Part shown: positions 27,274-35,228 of the stretch, in pieces
How positions within the stretch are numbered: position 1 is the stretch's first letter
How the letters are laid out: every line of letters starts with the position of its first letter
From: Rhodospirillales bacterium URHD0017
Lineage (GTDB): Bacteria; Pseudomonadota; Alphaproteobacteria; Reyranellales; Reyranellaceae
NCBI GenBank assembly: GCA_900110395.1
Contig: FODP01000022.1
Coordinates: forward strand, 47,632-111,631
Reading direction: 5' to 3'
DNA: 64,000 nt
Translations under genes and position numbers: made by a program
Notes under the pieces: generated by a model
The model's database searches: none
Told to the model about the DNA's origin: nothing
Seen by the model: the letters and a program-made list of their open reading frames with translations, nothing else

Positions 27274-27774
27274 ATGGTCGGCGCTCCAACGAGCGTCGCC
27301 ATGCCCCTTTCCTCATCCGCCGATGCCCCCGCGCCAGCGCGTCGACAGCGGTGGCTTTCGGTTCTGGCCAAAGCACCCGCCTCCCGGCTCACCGCGCTGT
27401 GGGACGGTCTTGGCGCCGTGCCCGCCTACACCCTCCTGCGCCGGCCCGAGACCGGGCTTGTCATGGTCAAGGGCCGCATCTCGGGCAGCGGCGCGCCGTT
27501 CGCCGCCGGCGAGATGACCGCGACCCGCGCCGCCGTGCGGTTGGCGAGCGGCGAGGTCGGCATCGGTTATGTCGGCGGCCGCAGCGCCCGCCATGCCGAG
27601 ATCGCCGCCGCTATCGATGCCCTCAGCCAGCGATCGGACTGGCGTGACCGGCTGGAAGCCGAGATCGTGGCGCCGCTCGAGGCCGAAGCCGACGCCCGCC
27701 GCCGCACCATCGCCGCCCGCGCCGCCGCGACCAAGGTCGACTTCTTCACGGTCGCCCGCGAGGCCGGCTCATGA
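27274..27774 (+). CDS. phnG: C-P lyase complex subunit PhnG
   Basis: Part of the PhnGHIJ core that attaches methylphosphonate to the ribose of ATP (PhnI activity, supported by G and H). It is 166 residues from 27274, or 157 from ATG 27301. The shorter start would leave room for the Pho box. Recognisable segments are RQRWLSVLAKAPASRL, PETGLVMVKGRISGSGAPF and the C-terminal KVDFFTVAREAG. It is first in a run of seven phn genes whose junctions nearly all overlap or touch. phnH starts in its stop codon (ATGA). Confidence 0.92.
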   Translation: MVGAPTSVAMPLSSSADAPAPARRQRWLSVLAKAPASRLTALWDGLGAVPAYTLLRRPETGLVMVKGRISGSGAPFAAGEMTATRAAVRLASGEVGIGYVGGRSARHAEIAAAIDALSQRSDWRDRLEAEIVAPLEAEADARRRTIAARAAATKVDFFTVAREAGS

Positions 27775-28364
27775 CCGACCTCAGCACCCTTGGCCCCGGA
27801 CTTGCCGATCCGTCGCACGACGCCCAGCAGCTCTTCCGCGCCATCCTCGACGCTACCTCCCATCCCGGCCGTATCGTCTCCCTGCCGGCCGCCCCGGCCG
27901 GCCCGGGCACGCTGAGCGCAGCCGCCACGGCTTATCTCCTCACCCTGGCCGATCGCGATACGCCGGTGTGGCTGGCAGAGCCGTTCGACCAGCCTGAGGT
28001 CGGCAACTTCCTGCGCTTCCATGCCGGCGCGCTGATCGTCACCCAGCGTGCGCAGGCAGCCTTCGGCGTTCTGGCGGCGACGACGCCGTCGCCGTTCAAC
28101 GACTTCGATCTCGGGACCGACGCCTACCCCGACCGTTCCGCCACGCTGATCGTCGACGTGCCGGGCCTCACGGGCGGGACGATGCGGCGTTGGCGCGGGC
28201 CAGGCATCGACGACCATACCGACATCGCGGTCGCGGGCCTCGCCGACATGTTCTGGCACGACTGGGCCGCCAACCACGGCCTGTTTCCCTGCGGCGTTGA
28301 CATCGTCTTCACCGCCGGCATCGAGCTTTGCGCCCTGCCGCGCAGCATCGCCGTGGAGGGCTGA
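27771..28364 (+). CDS. phnH: C-P lyase complex subunit PhnH
   Basis: Core complex subunit of 197 residues. Conserved features are FRAILDATSHPGRIVSLP near the start, then TLADRDTPVWL, the central FHAGALIVTQRAQAAFG and the C-terminal FPCGVDIVFTAG. It is a homodimer in the E. coli core complex, where it contacts PhnG and PhnI. It overlaps phnG by 4 bp and ends 1 bp before phnI. Confidence 0.93.
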   Translation: MTDLSTLGPGLADPSHDAQQLFRAILDATSHPGRIVSLPAAPAGPGTLSAAATAYLLTLADRDTPVWLAEPFDQPEVGNFLRFHAGALIVTQRAQAAFGVLAATTPSPFNDFDLGTDAYPDRSATLIVDVPGLTGGTMRRWRGPGIDDHTDIAVAGLADMFWHDWAANHGLFPCGVDIVFTAGIELCALPRSIAVEG

Positions 28365-28365
28365 C

Positions 28366-29475
28366 ATGTACGTCGCCGTCAAAGGGGGCGAGACAGCGAT
28401 CGCCCATTCCCTCGACCTTCTGGCCGACAAGCGCCGCGGCGATCGCGGGGTCGCCGAGCTCACGCTGGAGCAGATCGGCCAGCAGCTCGGCCTCGCCGTC
28501 GATCGCGTGATGACCGAGGGCTCCTGTTACGACCGCTCGCTCGCGGCGCTGGCCATCAAGCAGGCGCGCGGCGACCTGATCGAGGCGATCTTCCTGCTGC
28601 GCGCCTACCGCACGACCTTGCCGCGCTTCGGCGATTCGCTGCCGCTCGACACTGGGGCCATGGTGGCCGAGCGGCGCATCTCGTCGACCTTCAAGGACGT
28701 GCCGGGCGGCCAGGTGCTGGGGCCGACCTACGACTACACCCATCGCCTGCTCGACTTCTCGTTGGCGGCCGACGGCGAGCGGCCGGCGGCGCCGACCGCG
28801 CCGGCCGACACCAACCGTACGCTGCCCCGGGTCGGCGATATCCTCGAGCGCGAGGGCATGCTGGAGCCGCCGCCCCAGGGACTGCAATCTGATGGCGCGT
28901 CGGAGGACCTGACGCGCCAGCCGCTGACCTTGCCGGCCAGCCGCCCCGTGCGCCTGCAGAACCTGGCGCGCGGCGACGAGGGCTTCCTGCTGGCGTTGGG
29001 CTACTCGACCCAGCGCGGATACGGCAACAACCATCCCTTCGTCGGCGAGATCCGTTACGGCCACGTGCCCGTGGCCTTCGTGCCCGAAGAGCTGGGCTTC
29101 GCCATTGAGATCGCCGAGATCGACGTCACCGAGTGCGAGATGGTCAACCAGTTCGCGGGCTCGCACGATGTGCCGCCACAGTTCACGCGCGGCTACGGAC
29201 TCGCCTTTGGCCACTCGGAGCGCAAGGCCATGTCGATGGCGCTTGTCGATCGCGCGTTGCGTGCCGAGGAGCTCTCCGAATCGGCGACCTCGCCGGCGCA
29301 GGATGAAGAGTTCGTGCTGGCGCATTCCGACAACGTCGAAGCGTCGGGCTTCGTGCAGCACCTCAAGCTGCCGCACTACGTCGATTTCCAATCCGAGCTC
29401 GTGGTGGTGCGGGCGCTTCGCGCGGAAGTCGAGGCGCGCCATCGGCAAGCCGCTCTCGACCAGGCGGCGGAGTAG
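28366..29475 (+). CDS. phnI: C-P lyase complex subunit PhnI (nucleosidase)
   Basis: With PhnG and PhnH it displaces adenine from ATP by the phosphonate, forming alpha-D-ribose 1-methylphosphonate 5-triphosphate. It is 369 residues beginning MYVAVKGGETAIAHSLDLLADKRRG. Conserved blocks are TEGSCYDRSLAALAIKQARGD, LGYSTQRGYGNNHPFVGEIR and the C-terminal HSDNVEASGFVQHLKLPHYVDFQSEL. It is 3 bp upstream of phnJ. Confidence 0.94.
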   Translation: MYVAVKGGETAIAHSLDLLADKRRGDRGVAELTLEQIGQQLGLAVDRVMTEGSCYDRSLAALAIKQARGDLIEAIFLLRAYRTTLPRFGDSLPLDTGAMVAERRISSTFKDVPGGQVLGPTYDYTHRLLDFSLAADGERPAAPTAPADTNRTLPRVGDILEREGMLEPPPQGLQSDGASEDLTRQPLTLPASRPVRLQNLARGDEGFLLALGYSTQRGYGNNHPFVGEIRYGHVPVAFVPEELGFAIEIAEIDVTECEMVNQFAGSHDVPPQFTRGYGLAFGHSERKAMSMALVDRALRAEELSESATSPAQDEEFVLAHSDNVEASGFVQHLKLPHYVDFQSELVVVRALRAEVEARHRQAALDQAAE

Positions 29476-29478
29476 GCA

Positions 29479-30342
29479 ATGACCGAGAACAACGCCAAAG
29501 ATGGGGCTTACAACTACGCCTACCTCGACGAGCAGACGAAGCGGATGATCCGCCGCGCCATCCTGAAGGCGGTGGCAGTTCCGGGCTATCAGGTGCCGTT
29601 CGGCGGCCGCGAGATGCCGTTGCCCTACGGCTGGGGCACCGGCGGCATCCAGGTGACCGCCGCCATCATCGGCCGCGACGACACGCTGAAAGTCATCGAC
29701 CAGGGCGCCGACGACACCACCAATGCCGTCTCGATCCGCCGCTTCTTCGCCAACGTAGCCGAGGTCGCCACGACGACGCGCACCGAGGAAGCGACGGTGA
29801 TCCAGACGCGCCATCGCGTGCCGGAGACGCCACTCGGCGAAGGCCAGATCCTGGTCTTCCAGGTGCCGATCCCCGAGCCGCTGCGCATGCTCGAGCCGCG
29901 CGAGACCGAGACCCGCACCCTGCACGCGCTCTCTGAATACGGCGTCATGCAGGTCAGCCTCTACGAGAGCATCGCCAGGCACGGCCGCATTTCCAAGGGC
30001 TACAACTATCCGGTGATGGTGAACGGGCGCTACATCATGAGCCCCTCGCCCATCCCCAAGTTCGACAATCCCAAGCTCGACCGCAGCCCGGCCCTGCAGC
30101 TCTATGGCGCCGGCCGTGAGAAGCGCATCTACGCCGTGCCGCCCTACACGCCGGTTAAGAGCCTCGATTTCGACGATCATCCGTTCGAGATCGAGACCTG
30201 GCAGCAGTGCTGCGAACTCTGCGGCTCCAAGGACAGCTTTTTGGACGAGATGATCGTCGACGACGACGGCAAGCGCCTGTTCGTCTGCTCCGACACCGAC
30301 TATTGCGAGCGCCGGCGCACGCCGGCCGAGGCCGCCGAATGA
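29479..30342 (+). CDS. phnJ: Alpha-D-ribose 1-methylphosphonate 5-phosphate C-P lyase PhnJ
   Basis: Radical-SAM enzyme that cleaves the carbon-phosphorus bond, releasing methane from methylphosphonate. It is 287 residues. The unusual C-terminal 4Fe-4S motif is complete: Cys-x2-Cys in CELCGSKDSF, then Cys 21 residues on, and Cys five residues further in VCSDTDYC. The N-terminal half contains GYQVPFGGREMPLPYGWGTGG and the substrate-site loop near GYNYPVMVNGRYIMSPSPIPK. It overlaps phnK by 4 bp. Confidence 0.95.
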   Translation: MTENNAKDGAYNYAYLDEQTKRMIRRAILKAVAVPGYQVPFGGREMPLPYGWGTGGIQVTAAIIGRDDTLKVIDQGADDTTNAVSIRRFFANVAEVATTTRTEEATVIQTRHRVPETPLGEGQILVFQVPIPEPLRMLEPRETETRTLHALSEYGVMQVSLYESIARHGRISKGYNYPVMVNGRYIMSPSPIPKFDNPKLDRSPALQLYGAGREKRIYAVPPYTPVKSLDFDDHPFEIETWQQCCELCGSKDSFLDEMIVDDDGKRLFVCSDTDYCERRRTPAEAAE

Positions 30343-31124
30343 AGCCGCTGCTTTCCGCTCCCCTCTTGTCGGTAAGGGGCCTCGGCAAGCGCTTCGGCGC
30401 CCGCGTCGCCTGCCAGGACGTCTACTTCGATCTGTGGCCCGGCGAAGTCCTGGGCATCGTGGGCGAGTCCGGTTCGGGCAAGACCACCTTGCTGAACTGC
30501 CTGGCCGGCCGACTTGCGCCGGAGACCGGTTCGGTGACCTACGACTCAGCGGCTTATGGCCCGGTCGACGTGCACGAGCTGAGCGAAGCCCGCCGGCGGC
30601 TATTGTCGCGCACGGAATGGGGCTTCGTGAACCAGGATGCGCGCGAGGGCCTGCGCATGGGCGTCAGCGCCGGCGCCAATATCGGCGAGAGGCTGATGGC
30701 GGTGGGCGCGCGCCACTATGGCGACATCCGGCGCACCGCGTCGGACTGGCTGGACCGGGTCGAGATCGAGCGCGACCGGCTCGACGACCGGCCGACCACC
30801 TATTCCGGCGGCATGCGCCAGCGGCTGCAGATCGCCCGCAACCTGGTAAGCCGGCCGCGCCTCGTTTTCATGGACGAGCCGACCGGTGGCCTCGACGTCT
30901 CGGTGCAGGCCCGCATTCTCGACCTGCTGCGCAGCCTGGTGGGCAGCCTGCACTTGTCAGCCGTCCTGGTGACGCACGACCTCGGCGTGGCGCGCTTGCT
31001 GACCCACCGGCTGATGGTGATGCAGGGCGGCGCCGTCGTCGAAGACGGCCTGACCGATCAGGTGCTCGACGATCCGCAGCATGCCTACACCCAGATGCTC
31101 GTGGCCTCGATCCTTCCGGTATGA
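30339..31124 (+). CDS. phnK: C-P lyase ABC-type ATPase PhnK
   Basis: Soluble ABC-family ATPase of 261 residues that docks on PhnJ of the core complex. Walker A is GESGSGKTT, the signature is TYSGGMRQRLQIARNL, Walker B is LVFMDEPTGGLD and the switch histidine is in VLVTHDLGVA. It is not a transporter subunit despite the similarity to DppF. The start at 30339 overlaps the phnJ stop; an open frame further upstream lies inside phnJ. Confidence 0.93.
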   Translation: MKPLLSAPLLSVRGLGKRFGARVACQDVYFDLWPGEVLGIVGESGSGKTTLLNCLAGRLAPETGSVTYDSAAYGPVDVHELSEARRRLLSRTEWGFVNQDAREGLRMGVSAGANIGERLMAVGARHYGDIRRTASDWLDRVEIERDRLDDRPTTYSGGMRQRLQIARNLVSRPRLVFMDEPTGGLDVSVQARILDLLRSLVGSLHLSAVLVTHDLGVARLLTHRLMVMQGGAVVEDGLTDQVLDDPQHAYTQMLVASILPV

Positions 31125-31813
31125 CCATGCAGCCCGTTCTCAAGGTCGCCGGCCTCACCAAATCCTTCGTCGTCCATGCACACGGCGACCTCGCCTTGCC
31201 GGTGCTGCGCGACGTGGCGCTCGCCGTCTCGCCCGGCGAGTGCCTGGCCCTGGTCGGCCCCTCGGGCGCCGGCAAGAGCACGCTGCTGCGTTCGCTCTAC
31301 GGCAACTACCGCGCCGATACAGGCTCGATCCGAGTCCATCACGACAACGCCTGGACCGAGCTCGTCGGCGCCGAGCCGCGCACCGTGCTCGACGTGCGCC
31401 GGCGCACCATGGGCTTCGTCAGCCAGTTCCTGCGCGTGATCCCGCGCGTGGCCACCGTCGACGTCGTGGCCGAACCCCTGCTGCGGCTCGGCGCGGACCC
31501 TGCGCAGGCACGCGATCACGCCGAGTTCCTGCTCGCCCTGCTCAACATCCCGCAGCGCCTGTGGCAGTTGCCGCCGGCCACCTTCTCGGGCGGCGAGCAG
31601 CAGCGGGTCAACATCGCGCGCTCGCTGATCGTCGACTATCCGGTCCTGCTGCTCGACGAGCCGACCGCCTCGCTCGATGCCGGCAATCGCGACCGCGTCG
31701 TCGAGCTGATCGGCCAGCGCCGCGACGCCGGCAGCGCGCTGGTCGGCATCTTCCACGATACGGCGTGCGCGAGCTTTTGGCCAATCGAGTGTTCGAGGTT
31801 TCCCCATGAGTAA
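31121..31813 (+). CDS. phnL: C-P lyase ABC-type ATPase PhnL, probable 3' frameshift
   Basis: Second soluble ATPase of the C-P lyase machinery, 230 codons as read. Walker A is GPSGAGKST, the signature is TFSGGEQQRVNIARSL and Walker B is VLLLDEPTASLD. After GIFHD (31745-31759) the reading frame departs from the family. It gives TACASFWPIECSRFPHE and stops at 31813, whereas the neighbouring frame gives VRELLANRVFEVSP and stops at 31809. That matches the usual PhnL ending (GIFHDxxVRxxVADR) and restores the ATGA overlap with phnM. So one base appears missing near 31763-31765. The ATPase core is intact, so the protein may still work, or this may be a sequencing error. Confidence 0.9.
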   Translation: MTMQPVLKVAGLTKSFVVHAHGDLALPVLRDVALAVSPGECLALVGPSGAGKSTLLRSLYGNYRADTGSIRVHHDNAWTELVGAEPRTVLDVRRRTMGFVSQFLRVIPRVATVDVVAEPLLRLGADPAQARDHAEFLLALLNIPQRLWQLPPATFSGGEQQRVNIARSLIVDYPVLLLDEPTASLDAGNRDRVVELIGQRRDAGSALVGIFHDTACASFWPIECSRFPHE

Positions 31814-32951
31814 CGACCAGATCTTCACCAATGGCCGCATCGTCACCCGCGATTCGGAGTTCGAAGGCACCGTCGTGGTACGCGATGGCCGCATCGTCGA
31901 GGTAGTACCCGGCCGTACCGCCTGCGCCACCGCCGTCGATCTCGAAGGCGACTACCTGGTGCCTGGCCTGGTCGAGCTGCATACCGACAACATGGAGAAG
32001 CACTTCGCACCGCGTCCCGGCGTGCAGTGGCCCTCCATCGCCGCGGTGATGGCGCACGACACCCAGATCGCCGCTGCCGGCATCACCACGGTGTTCGATT
32101 CGCTGTCGCTGGGCGACGTGCGCGGCGACACCGACCGGGTGAAGAACCGCGCCCGCATGGTCGAGGCGATCTGCGCGGTGAGCGAGCGCCGACTGGCGCG
32201 TGCCGAGCATCGCCTGCACCTGCGCTGCGAGATCACGCCCGACGACGCCGTGCAAGCGGTCGACCGCTGGATCGACCTGCCACTGGTCGGCCTGATCTCG
32301 ATCAACGACCACACGCCGGGCCAGCGCCAGTTCCTCGATCCGGCGAAGCTCAGGCACTACTACATCGGCAAGTACGGCATGACCGAGGAGCAGTTCGACG
32401 TCTTCCAGGCACGCGCCATCGAGCTGCACAATCGCAATGCCGCGAGCCATCGCCGCGAGATCGTGGCGCGCGCCCAGGCGCGGGCCCTGCCGCTCGCCAG
32501 CCACGACGACGCGACCCGAGCCCATGTCGAGCAGGCGGTCGAGAATGGCATGACCATCGCCGAGTTCCCGACCACGCGCGAAGCGGCCGAGGCCTCGCGC
32601 GAGGGCGGCCTCGCCGTGCTGGTTGGCGCGCCCAACCTGGTGCTGGGCGGCTCGCACTCGGGCAACATCGCCGCCATCGACCTGCTGCGCGACGGCCAAG
32701 CCGACATCCTGTCGTCGGATTACGTGCCCGCGAGCCTGATGGAGAGCGTGTTCAAGCTGCCGGCCGCCGGCATCGGCATCGGGCTGCCTGACGCGGTGCG
32801 GCTCGCCTCGCTCAATCCCGCCCAGGCGGTCGGTCTGGCCGACCGCGGCGAGATCGCCGCCGACCGCCGCGCCGACTTCGTGCGCGTGCGCCACCACGAC
32901 GAGGCGCCAATGGTTCGCGCCGTCTGGCGCGAAGGCGAGCGGGTTGTTTAG
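31806..32951 (+). CDS. phnM: Alpha-D-ribose 1-methylphosphonate 5-triphosphate diphosphatase PhnM
   Basis: Amidohydrolase-superfamily enzyme of 381 residues that removes pyrophosphate from the PhnI product. Metal-site motifs are VELHTDNMEKHFAPRPG (an HxD variant of HxH), SINDHTPGQRQ, LASHDDATRAHV and SSDYVPASL. The start overlaps the end of phnL by 4 bp in the frame-restored reading. It is the last gene of the tight run; a long palindromic repeat follows before phnN. Confidence 0.94.
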   Translation: MSNDQIFTNGRIVTRDSEFEGTVVVRDGRIVEVVPGRTACATAVDLEGDYLVPGLVELHTDNMEKHFAPRPGVQWPSIAAVMAHDTQIAAAGITTVFDSLSLGDVRGDTDRVKNRARMVEAICAVSERRLARAEHRLHLRCEITPDDAVQAVDRWIDLPLVGLISINDHTPGQRQFLDPAKLRHYYIGKYGMTEEQFDVFQARAIELHNRNAASHRREIVARAQARALPLASHDDATRAHVEQAVENGMTIAEFPTTREAAEASREGGLAVLVGAPNLVLGGSHSGNIAAIDLLRDGQADILSSDYVPASLMESVFKLPAAGIGIGLPDAVRLASLNPAQAVGLADRGEIAADRRADFVRVRHHDEAPMVRAVWREGERVV

Positions 32952-32964
32952 AGCACCAAGCCGT

Positions 32965-33100
32965 CCTCCCCTTCGCGGATTCCGCGAAGGGGAGGTGTCG
33001 CCGTCATACGGCGATGGAGGGGTCATAGGCCACACGCCTGACGCCCATGACCCCTCCGTCGGCGTAAGACACCGACACCTCCCCACCTTCGGTGGGGAGG
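32965..33100. repeat. Nested palindromic intergenic repeat between phnM and phnN
   Basis: Bases 32965-32995 form a 31-base hairpin (arms cctccccttcgcgg / ccgcgaaggggagg). The element as a whole is a larger inverted repeat: the left part ggtgtcgccgtcatacgg...ggaggggtcat is mirrored on the right by atgacccctccgtcggcg...gacacc, ending in a second small hairpin around ccaccttcggtgg. The last bases (ggtggggagg) supply the ribosome-binding site of phnN. Confidence 0.8.
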
Positions 33101-33101
33101 G

Positions 33102-33677
33102 ATGATGGGCCCCCTCGTCTACGTCATGGGGCCGTCGGGGGCGGGCAAGGATTCGGTGCTCGATCGGGCACGCGGCATGCTGTCGGTCGAGACGCCGGTT
33201 GCCTTTGCCCATCGCTACATCACGCGGCCGGCCGATGTCAGCGGCGAGAACCATGTCGCATTGAGCCGCGCCGAGTTCGCCCTGCGCCGCGCCCATGGCC
33301 TGTTCGCCTTCCACTGGCAGGCTCACGGCAACGACTACGGCATCGGCCGCGAGATCGAGGCCTGGCGCGCCGCCGGCCTCACCGTGGTAGTGAGCGGATC
33401 GCGCGAGCATTACGAAAAGGTCGCGGGCAACGACCCCAGACTGCATCCCGTATTGATCACGGCCGCCCTCGACAAGCTCCAGGCGAGGCTGAGCGCCCGC
33501 GGTCGCGAGACGGCCGCCGCCGCGGCAAGCCGGATCGCCCGAAGCGATGCCTACACAGTCAACGACGCGCGTCTTGTGACCATCGTCAACGACGGCGCGC
33601 TCGACGTCGCCGCCGAAGCCTTCGTCAGGCTGCTCGCCACACTTCGCTACTCACCCGGCGTCCGCCGCCGAGCGTGA
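33102..33677 (+). CDS. phnN: Ribose 1,5-bisphosphate phosphokinase PhnN
   Basis: It phosphorylates ribose 1,5-bisphosphate to PRPP, the last step of the C-P lyase route. It is 191 residues, guanylate-kinase-like, with P-loop VMGPSGAGKDSVL at the start, then FAHRYITRPADVSGENHVALSRAEF and the basic-lid region. Two ATGs in tandem (33102, 33105) are possible; the second has better spacing from GGAGG. Its last 53 bp overlap tail-to-tail with the DUF1045 gene on the opposite strand. Confidence 0.92.
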   Translation: MMGPLVYVMGPSGAGKDSVLDRARGMLSVETPVAFAHRYITRPADVSGENHVALSRAEFALRRAHGLFAFHWQAHGNDYGIGREIEAWRAAGLTVVVSGSREHYEKVAGNDPRLHPVLITAALDKLQARLSARGRETAAAAASRIARSDAYTVNDARLVTIVNDGALDVAAEAFVRLLATLRYSPGVRRRA

Positions 33678-34374
33678 AGCGCGCCAGGGCAGTGAACGGC
33701 CGCCCGGCCCCAGGCTGCCGGAAGACGCAGAGATCGCGCACCTGCAGCGGCCGGTCGATGAAGCCCACGAACTGGCGGCGCAGCAGATCGGTAATCGCCG
33801 ACCGCTCGCCGTCATCACCGATGCGGCCGGTGAGCGTGAGGTGGAAGCGCCACTCCTCGAGCACGTAGGGATAGCCCCAGCGCAACAGCAGCTCGTCCTG
33901 GCGCGGCGACAGGCCCGCCGCGCGACGGCGGGCCAGTTCGGCCTCGTCGGCGGGCTGGCGAAACTCGTCGAACTCGATGACGCAGCTGTCGGCGAGATCC
34001 TGCAGCTCGGCCGAAGGCTGGCCGGGCACCAAGGCCATGAAGCCGGACATGCAGGTGAGCGCCAGCGACGGCACGATGACGGACCGTCGTGCGGTGGCGA
34101 AGTTGCCGGCCGCCTCCAACAGATCGCGTTCGGTGACGCCGTCGGCAAGGGCGATGGGCGGCTTCAGTGTGCCATGGAAGCCGTAGAGCCGCGGATCGGC
34201 CGTGATCTCGGCCAAGCGCTCGACGGTGAAAGCCGATGCCGGTTTGATTGGCCGCGCCTGACCGGTCTCGGCGTTGCGGCCGAGCCACTGGCTGGCGGCA
34301 ACGGCCAGCCCCTCCTCGGGTCGAGGGGCGTAGTAGAAGGCATAACGCGGTACGGACACTGACTCTACGCTCAA
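33625..34374 (-). CDS. DUF1045 phosphonate-operon protein, 2H phosphoesterase-like
   Basis: About 249 residues, beginning near PRYAFYYAPRPEEGLAVAASQWLGR. It contains the two H-x-T motifs of the 2H phosphoesterase fold: FHGTLKPP (about residue 68) and FHLTLTGRI (about residue 188). The family is found almost only in C-P lyase operons. phnP, which opens the ribose 1,2-cyclic phosphate, is absent here, so this protein may do that job; that is inference. I chose a TTG start at 34374, which overlaps the permease stop (TTGA) and has GGGGAG seven bases upstream. GTG at 34359 is the alternative. Confidence 0.82.
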   Translation of the reverse strand: MSVESVSVPRYAFYYAPRPEEGLAVAASQWLGRNAETGQARPIKPASAFTVERLAEITADPRLYGFHGTLKPPIALADGVTERDLLEAAGNFATARRSVIVPSLALTCMSGFMALVPGQPSAELQDLADSCVIEFDEFRQPADEAELARRRAAGLSPRQDELLLRWGYPYVLEEWRFHLTLTGRIGDDGERSAITDLLRRQFVGFIDRPLQVRDLCVFRQPGAGRPFTALARFTLGGGRRVSSEVWRAA

Positions 34375-35228
34375 GCAACCACTCCCCGACGGCCGATGAC
34401 GGCAAAACGCAACTGGCCGGAGACATAGTCGATCAAGGCGACAGATACCAGGATCATGAGGATGATGAATGAGGTCTGCTGCAGCTCCAGTGTACGAATT
34501 GCCTCGGCGAGATAGAGGCCGATGCCGCCGGCGCCGACGATGCCGATGATGCTGGCCGATCGCGTGTTGGATTCGAAGAAGTAGAGGACCTGGCTCGCCA
34601 GCACCGGAAAGACTTCCGGGACGATGCCGAACCGCACGCCCCAAAGCTTGCCGCCGCCGGCTGAGACGATGCCTTCGACCGGCTTGCGGTCGGCTGCTTC
34701 GATCGCCTCGGAGAAGAGCTTGCCGAAGGTGCCGATGTCGGCCGTCATGATGGCGAGCGCGCCGGCGAAGGGGCCCAGCCCCACGACGTTCACCCAGATC
34801 AGCGCCCATATCAGGATGTCGACGCTGCGGATGGTGTCGAGAGACCGGCGCGACAGGAAACGCACCGCGCGCTGCGCGGTGATGTTGCGCGCCGCCAGGA
34901 AGGCCAGAGGCAGCGCCAGCACGGCCGCCGCCAGGGTGCCGAGCAGGGAGATGGCAATGGTCTCGAGCAGCGCCGTGGAGAAGATGCGGACATGCGCCCA
35001 GTCCTTCGGGTCGGGTGGCAGCATCAGGGCCGCGATCTCGGCCAGCCGGCCCATGCCGGCCAAAAGCTTGCCGTCGAAGAAGCCGAGCTCGGCCATGGCA
35101 AAGACCAGCAGGGCGAAGGCAGCGACGGCGACGGCTGTGACCATCTGGCGACCGCGATCGAAGCGCTGGAAATGCTCGGGATGGCGGCCGCGAACGGCGC
35201 CGAGGTCGACCGGGACGCGCGCCGGCAT
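34371..35228 (-). CDS. phnE: Phosphonate ABC transporter permease PhnE (second copy)
   Basis: Inner-membrane permease of 285 residues. Transmembrane helices include MVTAVAVAAFALLVFAMAEL and ISLLGTLAAAVLALPLAFLAA. The EAA-type motif is in SAGGGKLWGVRFGIVPEVFPVLASQ, and GIVGAGGIGLYLAEAIR is the PhnE signature. It starts one base into the stop of the first permease gene (TGATG) and ends overlapping the DUF1045 start. Two PhnE-type permeases per operon is common in alphaproteobacteria. Confidence 0.9.
   Translation of the reverse strand: MPARVPVDLGAVRGRHPEHFQRFDRGRQMVTAVAVAAFALLVFAMAELGFFDGKLLAGMGRLAEIAALMLPPDPKDWAHVRIFSTALLETIAISLLGTLAAAVLALPLAFLAARNITAQRAVRFLSRRSLDTIRSVDILIWALIWVNVVGLGPFAGALAIMTADIGTFGKLFSEAIEAADRKPVEGIVSAGGGKLWGVRFGIVPEVFPVLASQVLYFFESNTRSASIIGIVGAGGIGLYLAEAIRTLELQQTSFIILMILVSVALIDYVSGQLRFAVIGRRGVVA

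Noticed and set aside
28309..30180. A 623-codon reverse frame over phnI/phnJ
   Set aside because: Antisense of two well-conserved phn genes; no ribosome-binding site or domain.
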